Shown: positions 23,754 through 32,875, numbered from the stretch's first letter. The stretch: DNA of 64,000 nt from JBBRHQ01 sp963738305 (GCA_963738305.1 CAVTVU010000001.1:496001-560000); one strand, 5' to 3'. Notes: generated by a model not told the origin, from the letters alone. Program-made: numbers and translations.

Positions 23754-26351
23754 TCAGAACACCCGCGAGCCGAGCGGGAAGACGTCGGCGATCGCGTAGG
23801 CGCGGACCCGGGCCGGCAGGGCACTGCCCTTGGGGATGGTCAGCTCGATCCGACGCAGGTTGCCGCTCGGGCCCTTGGCGTTGATGGTCAGGCTGCGGTA
23901 GTCGAGGCTGACCGGGGCGCCCGTCTGCGCATCGACCAGCAGGATCGAGCCGAAGTGGCGGGCCGCCGGGTAGCCGGCGCCGTGCGCCACCTGCAGGGTC
24001 GCGCTCGCCTCACCGTCGGTAGCGGCGCTCGGGCGCGTCAGGCTGAGGTTAGAGACCGAGAGGCCGGCGGGGCGCCGGTTGGCCGGACCGTCGCGGTAGC
24101 CGTCGCTGAGGAAGGTTCCGCTGGAGGCGAGCGTGTCGGAGGGGTTGCACACCCCGGCGACATAGAGGTAGACGGCGTAGTTGGGGACCTCGGCGCAGGT
24201 GACCTGGCCATAGAGGCTGGCGCCGGGCCCGAACTGCCCACCGGCATTGAGGCGGCCGCGAAAGTCGAGGCTTCGCAGCGGCACCGGGCCGAAGGAGAAC
24301 TGGAGATTGACCTGGCTGGCGTTCAGCATCAGCTGGTCGCCACGGTAGGTCCCCTCCAGCGGGAAGGCGAAGTTGCCGTGCGGGTCGGCCAGCGTCTTGC
24401 CGCCGGCGCTCCGCGCCCCGACCACCCACATCAGGATCCTCCCGACCCCGTTCGCGTTCGGCCTGCTCTTGCGCAGGGTGCCGGCGATCAGGTCGTAGCT
24501 GTCGAAGCCGATCTGGTTGACGCTCGGCAGGAGCGAGGGCAACGGTAGTGCCAGGCGGCTGATCGTCAAGGCCCCGACCCGGTTCCTGCCGACCGCCAGC
24601 GGCAACCTCCCCCGGGCGGGCTCGGTGCGGAACCGGATCGTGGTGTCGAAGTGGCCCGAATCCGGGGCCGCCGCCCAGTCGCCGGCCACCCTGACCCGAT
24701 ACCGCGTCCCCGGCTTCAGCGATCCATCGGGGCGGATGAAGAGGAACTGCCCGTCGCCGGACATTTGGGTGTGGAAGGGGAAGGCGGGGGTGGCGTGGAC
24801 GAGCGAGTCGGAGTCGGCGGCGACCATCCTCGCTGCCCTGGTGATGCCGCCCCGGCGGACGATCAGGCGGGTGCCCAGCACCGTCGCCGTCGGCACTCTC
24901 CTCTCGGGCCGGCGCAGGGTGGTCCCGCCCGGGGTGACGAAGAAGACACGGTTGACGGAGTTGCCGAATTCCTGCGCGGGGCTTCGTTCGCAGCGGCTGT
25001 CGCGGCGATGCAGGCAGTAGTCGTAGGGAACAAAGGCGAGGTAGCCGTGCTCGCCGCCGATGTAGATGCCGTGGCGGCCCAGTGCCGGGGAGCCGTTGAG
25101 GTCGTTTCGGTCGCGCAGCGGGCCGCTCGCCGGCGTGGTGTCGAAGGACCAGCGGCGCTTGCCGCTGGCGGCATCGATCGCGTACAGCTTGCCGTTCGAG
25201 GAGCCGACGTAGACGATCTCGCTCTTGCCGTTCGGCGCCCTGCCCACCACCGGCGAGGAGCGGATCGGATCGCCGGTGTCGTAGCGCCACAGCAGGCTGC
25301 CGTCGGGGCGAAGCGCGTAGAGCGAACCGTCGGCGGAGCCGATGTAGATCGCGGTCGTCTTCCCCGTGGAGTCCCGCCCAAGCGCCGGGGAGCCGTAGAT
25401 GTGCTCGGAGGTATGGAAGCTCCAGCGGTCGTCGCCGGTTTCGGGATCGAGCGCGTGGAGCTGGCGGTCGAAGGCGCCGACGTAGACGGTGCCGTCGCTG
25501 CCGATCGCCGGCGAGGAGGTGACGTAGCCGGCGACGGTACGGCTCCACTTCGGCTGCCCGGAGGCGTCGAGCGCGAAGGCGTGGAGGTCGACCGAGCCCC
25601 AGTAGGTGGTCCCGGCCGGACCGAAGGCCGGCGTGGTCCAGACCGAGTTGCCGGCCTGATAGACCCAGCGCTGGGTGCCGTTCGGGTGGATCGCGTAGGC
25701 CCCGCCGCCGGTGTTGCCGGCGTAGATCGTCCCGTCGGGCCCGATCGCGGCGTTCCCCTCCCACCAGTTGACGAGCTGGCCGGTGGCCGGCGGGCGGCTG
25801 GCCCGGAAGCGCCAGATCACCCGCCGCGAGCGTGGCAGGCGCCGGCCGTCGCCGCGCAAGTGGTAGAGATGCTCGTCACCCGACCCGATCGTGATCGGGA
25901 ACGTCTTGCGACGGCGATCGAAGGCGCCGAGCGCCGCAGCGGCGTCGATGATCCCGCCGGTGCGGAGCTTCCAGCGCAGCCGCCCGTCGGGGCGCACCGC
26001 GTAGAAGTCGTGGTCGGCCGAGCCCACGTAGACCGTGCCGTCGCCGCCGATCACCGGGGTCGAGAAGATCCCCCGATCGGTGCGAAACAGCCACGGAAGC
26101 CCGCCGTCGTAGCGGGCCCGGATCGGGCTGTGCCCTGTGTTGCGGCCGTCGCGGCGCATCTCCGGCCAGGGCGAGCTCTGCTGGACGGGGACGTCGTAGT
26201 GGAAGCCGGCCGGCTTCGCGGCCGAGGCCGTGCCCGGCGCGATCAAGCAGGCGGCCAGCGCGGCGAGACATAAGCAGACACCGGCGGACGCGCCGCACGC
26301 CGCCGGGCCTGCTTTCGGCCGCTTAGATCCGATCGCCCACCCCATCGCCAT
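23754..26351 (-). CDS. Secreted PQQ-like beta-propeller repeat protein
   Basis: A protein of ~865 residues from ATG 26351, preceded by a GGGGGA ribosome site. A signal peptide (CLCLAALAACLIAPGTASA) is followed by repeated propeller blades of the type SPAIGSDGTVYVGAFDRQLHALDPETG and SSNGKLYAIDAASGKRRWSF, at least seven copies up to about residue 430. The C-terminal ~400 residues include a fibronectin/Ig-like stretch (PGTRYRVRVAGDW) and a beta-rich region of unknown type. No active-site calcium/PQQ residues could be assigned, so it may be a structural or binding protein rather than a dehydrogenase. Confidence 0.82.
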   Translation of the reverse strand: MAMGWAIGSKRPKAGPAACGASAGVCLCLAALAACLIAPGTASAAKPAGFHYDVPVQQSSPWPEMRRDGRNTGHSPIRARYDGGLPWLFRTDRGIFSTPVIGGDGTVYVGSADHDFYAVRPDGRLRWKLRTGGIIDAAAALGAFDRRRKTFPITIGSGDEHLYHLRGDGRRLPRSRRVIWRFRASRPPATGQLVNWWEGNAAIGPDGTIYAGNTGGGAYAIHPNGTQRWVYQAGNSVWTTPAFGPAGTTYWGSVDLHAFALDASGQPKWSRTVAGYVTSSPAIGSDGTVYVGAFDRQLHALDPETGDDRWSFHTSEHIYGSPALGRDSTGKTTAIYIGSADGSLYALRPDGSLLWRYDTGDPIRSSPVVGRAPNGKSEIVYVGSSNGKLYAIDAASGKRRWSFDTTPASGPLRDRNDLNGSPALGRHGIYIGGEHGYLAFVPYDYCLHRRDSRCERSPAQEFGNSVNRVFFVTPGGTTLRRPERRVPTATVLGTRLIVRRGGITRAARMVAADSDSLVHATPAFPFHTQMSGDGQFLFIRPDGSLKPGTRYRVRVAGDWAAAPDSGHFDTTIRFRTEPARGRLPLAVGRNRVGALTISRLALPLPSLLPSVNQIGFDSYDLIAGTLRKSRPNANGVGRILMWVVGARSAGGKTLADPHGNFAFPLEGTYRGDQLMLNASQVNLQFSFGPVPLRSLDFRGRLNAGGQFGPGASLYGQVTCAEVPNYAVYLYVAGVCNPSDTLASSGTFLSDGYRDGPANRRPAGLSVSNLSLTRPSAATDGEASATLQVAHGAGYPAARHFGSILLVDAQTGAPVSLDYRSLTINAKGPSGNLRRIELTIPKGSALPARVRAYAIADVFPLGSRVF

Positions 26352-26622
26352 TCCCCCATTCAACACGGGGCGCAGCACGGACGGCTCGCCCCGCATCGAT
26401 TAGGTTGGCGGCCAAGATGCCAACCGTCACCCTTGTCCGCACGACCTGCGCAGGGTTCGTGGCGATCACCAGGAACGTGGTCCAGGACCTGCTCGACGGC
26501 GTCGTCGGGGAGGCCGAGCGGGGCACGGCGTCGCCGCCTGAACTGCCGGCGTCGCGGCGGAACGGCGTCGCCGCCTGAGCGGCGCGGCGGAAGCCACCTG
26601 AGCGGGCCGGGCAGCCGTCGGA

Positions 26623-27390
26623 TCAGTCGACCGGGCCGACCCGCCGCACCGCGCGGCGCATCCCCTCCAACCATTTCTCGGGGTCGGCGCCCTTGGCCGC
26701 GATGTGGCGGGAGACCTCCGGGTGGGGAAGGAGCAGGAACCTGTCCGCCTTCAGCCCGTCGATCGCCGCAGCCGCAGCCTCCTCCGGGCTGAGGACCCCG
26801 CCCGCCTCGAGGATCGCGCCGGCGATCGGGTCCTCGCGGGCGACGTCGAGCATCGCGGTATCGACTGCCTGCGGGCAGAGGCAGGAGACCCCGATCCCGC
26901 GCTCTCCGTAGGTCACCGCCAGCCACTCGGCGACCGAGACGGCGGCGTGTTTGGTCACGGTGTAGGGCATCGCCGCGACCTGCATGGTCAGTCCGGCGGC
27001 CGAGGCAGTGCTCACCAGGTGCCCCTCGCCGCGTTCGAGCATCTCGGGCAGGAGCGCCCGCGCAGCCCAGATGTGGGCCATCACGTTGATCCGCCAGCAG
27101 GCGGCCCAGCCGTCGTCTTCCGCCTCCGGGCCGCCGGAGGGGCCCGGGATCCCCGCGTTCGACCAGAAGACGTCGATCGGACCGTTGGTCTCCCGGGCGT
27201 CAGCGATCAGCCCCGCAACTCCCGCCTCGCTGCCGACATTGGCGGCGATCGCCGTGACACCGATCTGCTCGGCGACAGCGGCGGCCGCGTGGCGATCGAC
27301 GTCGGAGACGACCACCGTCCCGGCCCCCTCCTCGAGGAAGCGGCGCGCCAGGGCGCTGCCGATGCCCCCGGCGGCCCCGGTGATCACCAC
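26623..27390 (-). CDS. Short-chain dehydrogenase/reductase (SDR)
   Basis: A 255-residue classical SDR. The nucleotide motif is ITGAAGGIGSALA (GxxxGxG), then WSNAGIPG (the NAG motif), and the catalytic STASAAG ... YTVTKHA (Ser, Tyr, Lys) with the Y-x-x-x-K spacing. An Asp at the end of beta-2 (VVSDVDRH) suggests NAD rather than NADP preference. The substrate is unknown. The start is GTG 27390, next to a second GTG. The frame shows a few typical residues (IEGRHV) before it without any usable start codon. Confidence 0.88.
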   Translation of the reverse strand: MVITGAAGGIGSALARRFLEEGAGTVVVSDVDRHAAAAVAEQIGVTAIAANVGSEAGVAGLIADARETNGPIDVFWSNAGIPGPSGGPEAEDDGWAACWRINVMAHIWAARALLPEMLERGEGHLVSTASAAGLTMQVAAMPYTVTKHAAVSVAEWLAVTYGERGIGVSCLCPQAVDTAMLDVAREDPIAGAILEAGGVLSPEEAAAAAIDGLKADRFLLLPHPEVSRHIAAKGADPEKWLEGMRRAVRRVGPVD

Positions 27391-27468
27391 GTGTCGACCC
27401 TCGATCTCGATCGGGCGATCCTATGGCGCGCCAGCGCAACCCGGCGGCCCGCCGACGGTTCTTCAATC

Positions 27469-29121
27469 ATGCACCGCCTCGTCCGGACCGTCTGCCTCGC
27501 AGCCCTCGCGGCGGGGATGCTTGCCCCCGGCGCGGCAGGAGCGGCCCCGACCCTGCCCAACCGGCTCGGAGCCGGCGCGGTGATCGGCGCCCAGGTCGAT
27601 CCGCTGACGGCGAGCGCCGCCTGCACCTCGGGCCGCTCCGAGACGCCGCAGGCCACCGTCCTCGCCTACGGACGGCCGCGGCTCGAGGCCGACGATGGCA
27701 CCCCGACCTTCACCGCGCTCGATCGCGATGTCGACCGCGAGCTGGGCTGCGGCCTCCAGCCGCTGCTTCGGCTCAGCAACTCCGGCGCGGATGAGCCGAG
27801 CACCTACCCGAGCGACCCCGAGGAGTACGCGGCCCTGCTCGAGGCGCTGGCGGCGCACGAGAAGGGCCGGGTAGAGCGCTACGCGATCGAGAACGAGGTC
27901 AATGCCCCAAGCCATTTCTCAGATACGCCCGAGAACTACTTCGCCCTGCTCCACCTCGCTTCGGATGCGATCCACGCCGGCGACCCCGACGCGATCGTCC
28001 TCGACAGCACCTTCGCCAGCGGCGGGATCAGCCTGGTGCGGGTGAACGAGCTCTACGCCGCGGGCCAGAAGGCGCGGGCGCTGGCGCTGCTGCAGGAGGT
28101 TCAGGTGAACGAGCTGGGGGGCGGCCCGCCGGTCACAACCGAGGACGGTGTCGGGACCTACCTCGCCGACCCGAAATCGCAGCGGGTGCTGCGTCTCTTC
28201 GACGTGATGCTCGCCAACCAGGACGCCTTCGACGCCTTCCAGTTCCATTACTACGGCCCCTCGCAGCACATGGCCCAGTTGATCTCGATGCTGCGGCGCC
28301 ACGGGATGGACAAACCGATCGAGGCCTGGGAGGTCAACCACCGGTACCTGGATGAGCGTCCCTTCGACGAAGCCGACTTCGCCGACGAGGTCTCGCGGTT
28401 GCTGGCGACGGCAGTCGGCGAGGGATCGCGGGTGACGGTTTTCAGCCGTTACGCCGACCGGTCCGAGAACGCTGCCTACGGGCTCACCGACGGAGCCGGC
28501 GGCTCGCATCGGGCTCGCTACGCCTTCCGCACGTCGGTGCGGCTGCTGTCCGGTGCGACCCGCTCGGGTCCGCTGAGGCTCGCCGGCGGCGCGCTGGGCT
28601 ACTCCTTCCAGCTTCCGCGGGGGAGGGTCGCGGCCTTCTGGGCGCTGAGCGGTTCGCCGTTGATCGGCCCGAGACTGGGGATCTCGGCGACAAGCGCCGC
28701 CGTGACCGAGAACGAGGCGACCGCGCCGAAGCACTTGCGTCTCGCGGGGCTGCGCGCGCTCGCCAGCCCCCGCTACGCGGAGCCCGACCTGCCGGTTCTG
28801 AGCAGGCGCCGGGCACCGAAGCGGCGCGCGGGCAAACGCCGCGGGGCGGCGCACCCGATCCGGATGCGGGTCGCCTGTCCCGCGGCGTCACCTTTCAAGC
28901 GCTGCGCCGGGAAGTTGCGGATCAGCGGCAAGCGGCGAGCCGGCCACGGGCGACGACTGCGCCGGGGACGGCTCGGGTCGCGTCACTTCGATGTCGCGCG
29001 GGGCCGAAGCCACGACTTCTCGATCGTGGTGAGGCGCGGTGAGGCCACCCTGGCCCGGGCCGAGCCCAGGGCCTGCCCGGGAGGCCTCGAGGGCTGCCAC
29101 AGCTGGCTGCGGCTGCGCTAG
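27469..29121 (+). CDS. Secreted clan-A glycoside hydrolase-like protein
   Basis: A protein of ~550 residues from ATG 27469 with a signal peptide (MHRLVRTVCLAALAAGMLAP, then an AxA site). The middle fits a TIM-barrel glycosidase. ERYAIENEVNAP places N142-E143 as the acid/base pair typical of clan GH-A, and PIEAWEVNHRYL places E288 as the likely nucleophile, 145 residues later. This resembles GH39-like enzymes. The C-terminal ~130 residues are very basic (KRRAGKRRG, SGKRRAGHGRRL) with four cysteines. They may bind an acidic polymer or the cell wall. Substrate and family number are inference. Confidence 0.75.
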   Translation: MHRLVRTVCLAALAAGMLAPGAAGAAPTLPNRLGAGAVIGAQVDPLTASAACTSGRSETPQATVLAYGRPRLEADDGTPTFTALDRDVDRELGCGLQPLLRLSNSGADEPSTYPSDPEEYAALLEALAAHEKGRVERYAIENEVNAPSHFSDTPENYFALLHLASDAIHAGDPDAIVLDSTFASGGISLVRVNELYAAGQKARALALLQEVQVNELGGGPPVTTEDGVGTYLADPKSQRVLRLFDVMLANQDAFDAFQFHYYGPSQHMAQLISMLRRHGMDKPIEAWEVNHRYLDERPFDEADFADEVSRLLATAVGEGSRVTVFSRYADRSENAAYGLTDGAGGSHRARYAFRTSVRLLSGATRSGPLRLAGGALGYSFQLPRGRVAAFWALSGSPLIGPRLGISATSAAVTENEATAPKHLRLAGLRALASPRYAEPDLPVLSRRRAPKRRAGKRRGAAHPIRMRVACPAASPFKRCAGKLRISGKRRAGHGRRLRRGRLGSRHFDVARGRSHDFSIVVRRGEATLARAEPRACPGGLEGCHSWLRLR

Positions 29122-29176
29122 GCCGGAACGCCGCGAGCCGGCTGTCCGCGTTGAACGTGCGCGGCGCCGAGAGCGC

Positions 29177-29929
29177 TCAGCCGTAGGCCTCGACGCCCAG
29201 CACCACGGCGACGCCGAGCCCGAGCACGGCAATAACCACCCGCAGGGTGTCGCCGTCGATCCGCTTGGCGATCCAGGCCCCCGATTGGCCGCCGATCAGC
29301 GAGGAGACCATGAGGATCAGCGCGGGGCCCCAGTGGACCGGGGCGAGGAAGGCGTAGACGATCGCGGCCAGCAGGTTGGCGAGCCCCGCGAGGACGACCT
29401 TGGTCGCGTTCAGCCTCTGCATCGAGTCGAGGACGAATAGCCCGAGGATCGCGATCAGCATGATCCCGACCGCGGAGCCGAAGTAGGCGGCGTAGGCCCC
29501 GGCGAGCACCAGCCCGACCATCAGGTAGGGGGAGCGCTCGTTGCCGGCGTGGCTGACCCGAGTGGTGAGGCGCGGCTGGAAGAGCAGAAGCAGACAGGAG
29601 ACGAAGACGAGCGCCGGGACGATCACCTCGAAGGTGTCGTTTGGCGTGAGCAGCAGCAGGACGGTCCCGGCGGCCGCGCCGAGCAGCGTCGGGACGATCA
29701 TGCGGACGATCCGCTCGCGCTGCGAGCCGACCTCCTCCGAGTAGCCGATCGCCGCGCCGAGCGCTCCGGGGATCAGGCCGACCGTGCTGGTCACGTTGGC
29801 GGCGAGCTGGGGCACCCCGACCGCGATCAGGGTCGGGAAGGTGACCAGCGAGCCGGCCCCGGCGAGCGCGTTGGAGACGCCCGCGAAGGCGCCGGCGGCG
29901 GCCACCGCGAGGATCTCGAGCGCGCTCAT
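29177..29929 (-). CDS. TauE/SafE-family membrane transporter
   Basis: A 250-residue protein from ATG 29929 with about eight hydrophobic helices. The hallmark first segment AGAFAGVSNALAGAGSLVTFPTL is followed by the repeated second half (LVLAGAYAAYFGSAVGIML). These permeases are proposed to export sulfite, sulfoacetate or similar anions. The actual substrate here is unknown and no sulfur genes are nearby. Confidence 0.9.
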   Translation of the reverse strand: MSALEILAVAAAGAFAGVSNALAGAGSLVTFPTLIAVGVPQLAANVTSTVGLIPGALGAAIGYSEEVGSQRERIVRMIVPTLLGAAAGTVLLLLTPNDTFEVIVPALVFVSCLLLLFQPRLTTRVSHAGNERSPYLMVGLVLAGAYAAYFGSAVGIMLIAILGLFVLDSMQRLNATKVVLAGLANLLAAIVYAFLAPVHWGPALILMVSSLIGGQSGAWIAKRIDGDTLRVVIAVLGLGVAVVLGVEAYG

Positions 29930-30023
29930 CGGGCGAGCCAGGCTATCTGGCGGCCGTCAACGCGCCACACATCTGCGCGGCTTACGCCGAGAAAGCGCAC
30001 CTTCTCTCGCACACCCGCCCGGG

Positions 30024-30065
30024 GTGGGCTTTGAGCTGCGATATAGGCGGGTTGAAAGGTCCCAC
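30024..30065. repeat. Dispersed hairpin element, family 2, copy 1
   Basis: A 42-bp element reading GTGGGCTTTGAGCTGCGATA and ending TTGAAAGGTCCCAC. Its ends are imperfect inverted repeats (GTGGGCTTT / AAAGGTCCCAC). The same element, with the same central GATAT-like loop, occurs at 35317-35359. It lies 30 bp before the start of the VOC-family gene. Confidence 0.6.
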
Positions 30066-30094
30066 GTCCGGTTCGGGGGCCGTAGGATCGGGCC

Positions 30095-30421
30095 ATGGCT
30101 GCGTCGCTGATCGAGTTCCCTGCCGACGACCCCGAGCGGGCGCGGCGCTTCTGGGCCGGCGTCCTGGGGATCGACCTGGCCGCCCGCAGTGAGGGCCAGG
30201 GCGCCGGATGGGAGGTCGAGGTCGGCGGCCTGCGGCTCGGGCTCCACGAGCGCGGTCGCGGACCCGGCGACACCGCCTCGTTGCCCTACTTCAGCGTCGA
30301 GGACATGGAGGCCGCCCTGGAGCGAGTGCGCGAAAACGGCGGCTCGGTGATCCACCCCGGCGAGCGCTGGTCGATCTGCCGCGACTCCGAGGGCAGCCCC
30401 TTCGCGCTCAGCGCGGATTGA
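30095..30421 (+). CDS. VOC-family (glyoxalase-like) protein
   Basis: A 108-residue protein from ATG 30095. The pattern LIEFPADDPERARRFWAGVLGIDLA followed by LPYFSVEDMEAALERVRENGGSVI and WSICRDSEGSPFAL is that of the vicinal-oxygen-chelate fold. Family members act as dioxygenases, glyoxalases or binding proteins. The usual metal-binding His/Glu set is incomplete (no early His), so a binding role is possible. Confidence 0.87.
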   Translation: MAASLIEFPADDPERARRFWAGVLGIDLAARSEGQGAGWEVEVGGLRLGLHERGRGPGDTASLPYFSVEDMEAALERVRENGGSVIHPGERWSICRDSEGSPFALSAD

Positions 30422-30465
30422 GGCAGCCGGCCGCACGGCGGCCCAGCCGACGAACGAGGACCACA

Positions 30466-30519
30466 GCCGCCGAACTGCATGTTTGGTGGTCCATAGGACA
30501 CCTAACCTTGCGTTCGGCC
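30466..30519. repeat. Dispersed hairpin element, family 1, copy A
   Basis: A 54-bp intergenic element beginning GCCGCCGAACTGCATGTTTG and ending CCTAACCTTGCGTTCGGCC. The arms CCGAACTGCA.GTTTGG and CCTAAC.TTGCGTTCGG can pair around a ~14-nt loop. Near-identical copies lie at 48472-48523 and 58731-58783. This copy sits between the convergent VOC and ImmA/IrrE genes. Confidence 0.7.
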
Positions 30520-30566
30520 CTGGGAGAACCCGAGCAGCGCTCCGCGCAGCAGGCGGCCACGCGACC

Positions 30567-31160
30567 TCATGCGGACCTCGGCACCGTCTGGTGCAGCCGC
30601 TTGCCCATCGCTGCGGCGGAGCTGTCGAAGCGGTTGCACATCTCCTCGAAGTCGCCGCCGCACTGGCGATAGTGGCGACGCATCAGCTCACCGGGCATCA
30701 GCAGCGCCGCGGCGAACATGTTCGCCTCCTCCTCGGGAACCGGAAGGGGCGGGCGGGTGTCGGCCGGCTGGCCCACGTCGGGATCGACCGTGACCTTACG
30801 GCAGAACAGCGTCTGCTGTCCCGTCCGGTGCAGGACGTGGTGCCCAAGCTCGTGCCCGATCGTGAATCGCCGCCGCGGCGGCCATTGCCGGGCCTCGTCG
30901 GCATTGACCCAGATCTCTCCTCTGGCGCTGAGCAGCAAGCCTGAGAGGGAATCGCCGGGCTCCAGCGAGGGGCACCCGGGGGCGGCCGAAAGGTCGGCGA
31001 CGTCGCGGACGTGGAGCTTGAAGCAGGTATCGACGATGTCCTCGACCGGCACCGGCACCGAGGCGCCGTCCCAGACGAAGGAGGGCACCGATGCGAGCAC
31101 CGCCTCGGCCCGGCGCTCGATCTCCTCGTTGGCGACCCTCGGCTCCCCGTCCTCGCTCAT
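30567..31160 (-). CDS. ImmA/IrrE-family metalloprotease
   Basis: A 197-residue protein from ATG 31160. The zinc motif FTIGHELGHHVLH places H103-E104-x-x-H107, and the third ligand region is PEEEANMFAAALLMP (143-157), both diagnostic of this peptidase family. ImmA and IrrE/PprI proteins cleave a cognate HTH repressor (ImmR, DdrO) in response to stress and so switch on target genes. The upstream gene, overlapping by ATGA, encodes a probable HTH protein, which is the obvious substrate. The protein carries no HTH of its own. Confidence 0.9.
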   Translation of the reverse strand: MSEDGEPRVANEEIERRAEAVLASVPSFVWDGASVPVPVEDIVDTCFKLHVRDVADLSAAPGCPSLEPGDSLSGLLLSARGEIWVNADEARQWPPRRRFTIGHELGHHVLHRTGQQTLFCRKVTVDPDVGQPADTRPPLPVPEEEANMFAAALLMPGELMRRHYRQCGGDFEEMCNRFDSSAAAMGKRLHQTVPRSA

Positions 31161-31816
31161 CCGCGGTCAGGATTATGCCCGCCGGTGAAGAGATCGTCCA
31201 CCTCGTCGGGCTCGGGCGACCGCGACTCCCTCGCCGCATCTGAATCCGCACGGCTAAACGACTCATACGACGGATCCGGCCTCGCTTTCCGGGCAAAGAC
31301 CGCCGCCTGCGACTCGCCCTCGGACCCTGAGACGCTCATCGCCGCGCCGGCGCTACGCAGGTACCCGGCGGTGGTGCCGACGATCGCGCCGAGCGCCTCC
31401 AGGACCCCGGTTCGCACCCCCGAGGCGGGCAGCAAACCCTGCTCCATCTGGTTGTAGTAGCCGGCGACCTTCTCGCGCTGATCTGCGTGCCCGAGTCCCT
31501 CGGCAAGGCGATCGACGAGATCGGCCCGGGAGATCTCGGCCCGGTTGCGAAGCTGCGGCAGGAGCATCGGCCAGGCGCCGGAGGCCCCCTGGAGCGATTG
31601 ATCGAGACCGGAGAGAGCCTTGGCGGACAGGGAGCCTTCGAAGGCCGCCGCGTCCCAGCTGCGGCGCGGCGCCTCCTCGAGGAACTCCTCGATTCGGCCG
31701 CGGAGCTCTTCGCGCTCGGGGCCCTCGACTCGCTCGAGCCAGGGCCGCGGGTCGGCGCCCTCGCCCGACCTGTACTGCTCGCGGTATTCGCGGAGGAGTC
31801 GCTCGAGGTCAGCCAT
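31157..31816 (-). CDS. Probable HTH-domain regulator in the sigma/ImmA operon
   Basis: A 219-residue protein from ATG 31816. The N-terminal ~50 residues are charged helices (MADLERLLREYREQYRSGEG). The centre has helices compatible with an XRE-like helix-turn-helix (LPQLRNRAEISRADLVDRLA ... VAGYYNQMEQGLL ... VLEALGAIVGTTAGYLR). The last ~50 residues are polar and look disordered, a likely protease-sensitive tail. It overlaps the sigma gene by 8 bp and the protease gene by 4 bp. I infer that it restrains the sigma factor or represses the operon and is cleaved by the protease. The HTH call itself is moderate. Confidence 0.7.
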   Translation of the reverse strand: MADLERLLREYREQYRSGEGADPRPWLERVEGPEREELRGRIEEFLEEAPRRSWDAAAFEGSLSAKALSGLDQSLQGASGAWPMLLPQLRNRAEISRADLVDRLAEGLGHADQREKVAGYYNQMEQGLLPASGVRTGVLEALGAIVGTTAGYLRSAGAAMSVSGSEGESQAAVFARKARPDPSYESFSRADSDAARESRSPEPDEVDDLFTGGHNPDRG

Positions 31817-32495
31817 GATCAGCCTCAGGGTTCTCAGCTTCCTCCAGAAGCTCCCCCACGCGCTTCCGGAATCTGGACGCGATCTGGTTGACATTGTCCT
31901 CTGTCAGAGGGTCGTCCCCTTCCGGCTTTTCGTGACGGTTGATCTGCTCGACGATCTGCTTGCCGGGAAGATCGTCGAAGAAGAACAGCTCGATCACCCG
32001 GCGATGGAGCTCGTTGCGCTCCGCCAGCGCCTGCTCGATCAGGCTCCAGGCGTCGAGCGCGCCCTGCTCGGCGAGCCGCCCAGGGACCAGGCTCTTCAGC
32101 TCTCCGTCCTCCCCCTCCCACTCCAGCGCGACGGTGTCCACCCGGCCCTTGCGGTGGAAGTCGGCGATCCGCCGCCTGGCGATCCGGATCACCAGCCCCC
32201 TCGCCTCAGGCGGAGTTCCCCCGCGGAAGCCAATGATCGCCGCGACGGAGTCGACGAACGCCAGCCCGGCGACCTGATCGATGACCACGTCGCCTTGCTT
32301 GTCGAGGCGACCGGCAACGAAGCCGCGGACGATCGCTTCCTGCTTCCAGACGAAGATCTTCAAGGCCAGCTCCATCTGGGCAATCTGCCCGGCGTCGCGG
32401 GCGGCAAGCGCGTGACCGATCAGCTCCTCGTCATCGAGCCGGTCGAGCTGGGCGTCGTTGAGGCGGCGGAAGGCGGCCATGGCCCGGCGCAACAT
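31809..32495 (-). CDS. RNA polymerase sigma-70 family (ECF-like) factor
   Basis: A protein of ~228 residues (from ATG 32495; ATG 32480 or GTG 32516 are alternatives). It has a sigma-2-like region (LALKIFVWKQEAIVRGFVAG ... RGLVIRIARRRIADFHRKG) and a C-terminal sigma-4-like helix-turn-helix (HRRVIELFFFDDLPGKQIVE ... TEDNVNQIASRFRKRVGELL). It is divergent from typical ECF factors. As the first gene of a three-gene overlapping operon with an HTH protein and ImmA/IrrE protease, it is the likely output of a stress-switched circuit (inference). It is divergent from the 32537 gene with only 41 bp between them. Confidence 0.8.
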   Translation of the reverse strand: MLRRAMAAFRRLNDAQLDRLDDEELIGHALAARDAGQIAQMELALKIFVWKQEAIVRGFVAGRLDKQGDVVIDQVAGLAFVDSVAAIIGFRGGTPPEARGLVIRIARRRIADFHRKGRVDTVALEWEGEDGELKSLVPGRLAEQGALDAWSLIEQALAERNELHRRVIELFFFDDLPGKQIVEQINRHEKPEGDDPLTEDNVNQIASRFRKRVGELLEEAENPEADHG

Positions 32496-32536
32496 ATCGC
32501 CGTCAGGTGCCGCCACCGAGTTCCGACCCTCGGGCC

Positions 32537-32875
32537 ATGTGGCTGATGACGACGACCGGCTTCTACAGCGTGGTCGAGCACCGTCGCGACCCCGAGCGGT
32601 TGATCGTGCGCGCTCGCGCCCGGGAGGACATCGAGGCGCTGCGGCAGTGGATCCCGGGGGCCGATCCCAGCTCGGATGCCGATGCGGACTACCGCTGGCG
32701 AGCCGTCGTCTCCCGGGCGGAGTGGGTCGTCGCCCTCGCCCAGATGGGGAGCGAGATCGACTACCCCAACTTCAAGGCCGCGGTTGCACAGCGCCAGGGC
32801 GCCGAGCGCGCCACCTTCTACACGGAGGTCTGGCAGGTGCTGCGCCGGATGCAGCAATCGGAGAAGGCAGAGTGA
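32537..32875 (+). CDS. Conserved small hypothetical protein
   Basis: A 112-residue protein from ATG 32537 (MWLMTTTGFYSVVEHRRDPE). It contains RLIVRARAREDIEALRQWIP, DYRWRAVVSRAEWVVALAQM and a C-terminal helix YTEVWQVLRRMQQ. I recognise the opening as that of a small protein common in actinobacteria but of unknown function. It has no membrane segment. The next gene starts within its stop codon. Confidence 0.75.
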   Translation: MWLMTTTGFYSVVEHRRDPERLIVRARAREDIEALRQWIPGADPSSDADADYRWRAVVSRAEWVVALAQMGSEIDYPNFKAAVAQRQGAERATFYTEVWQVLRRMQQSEKAE

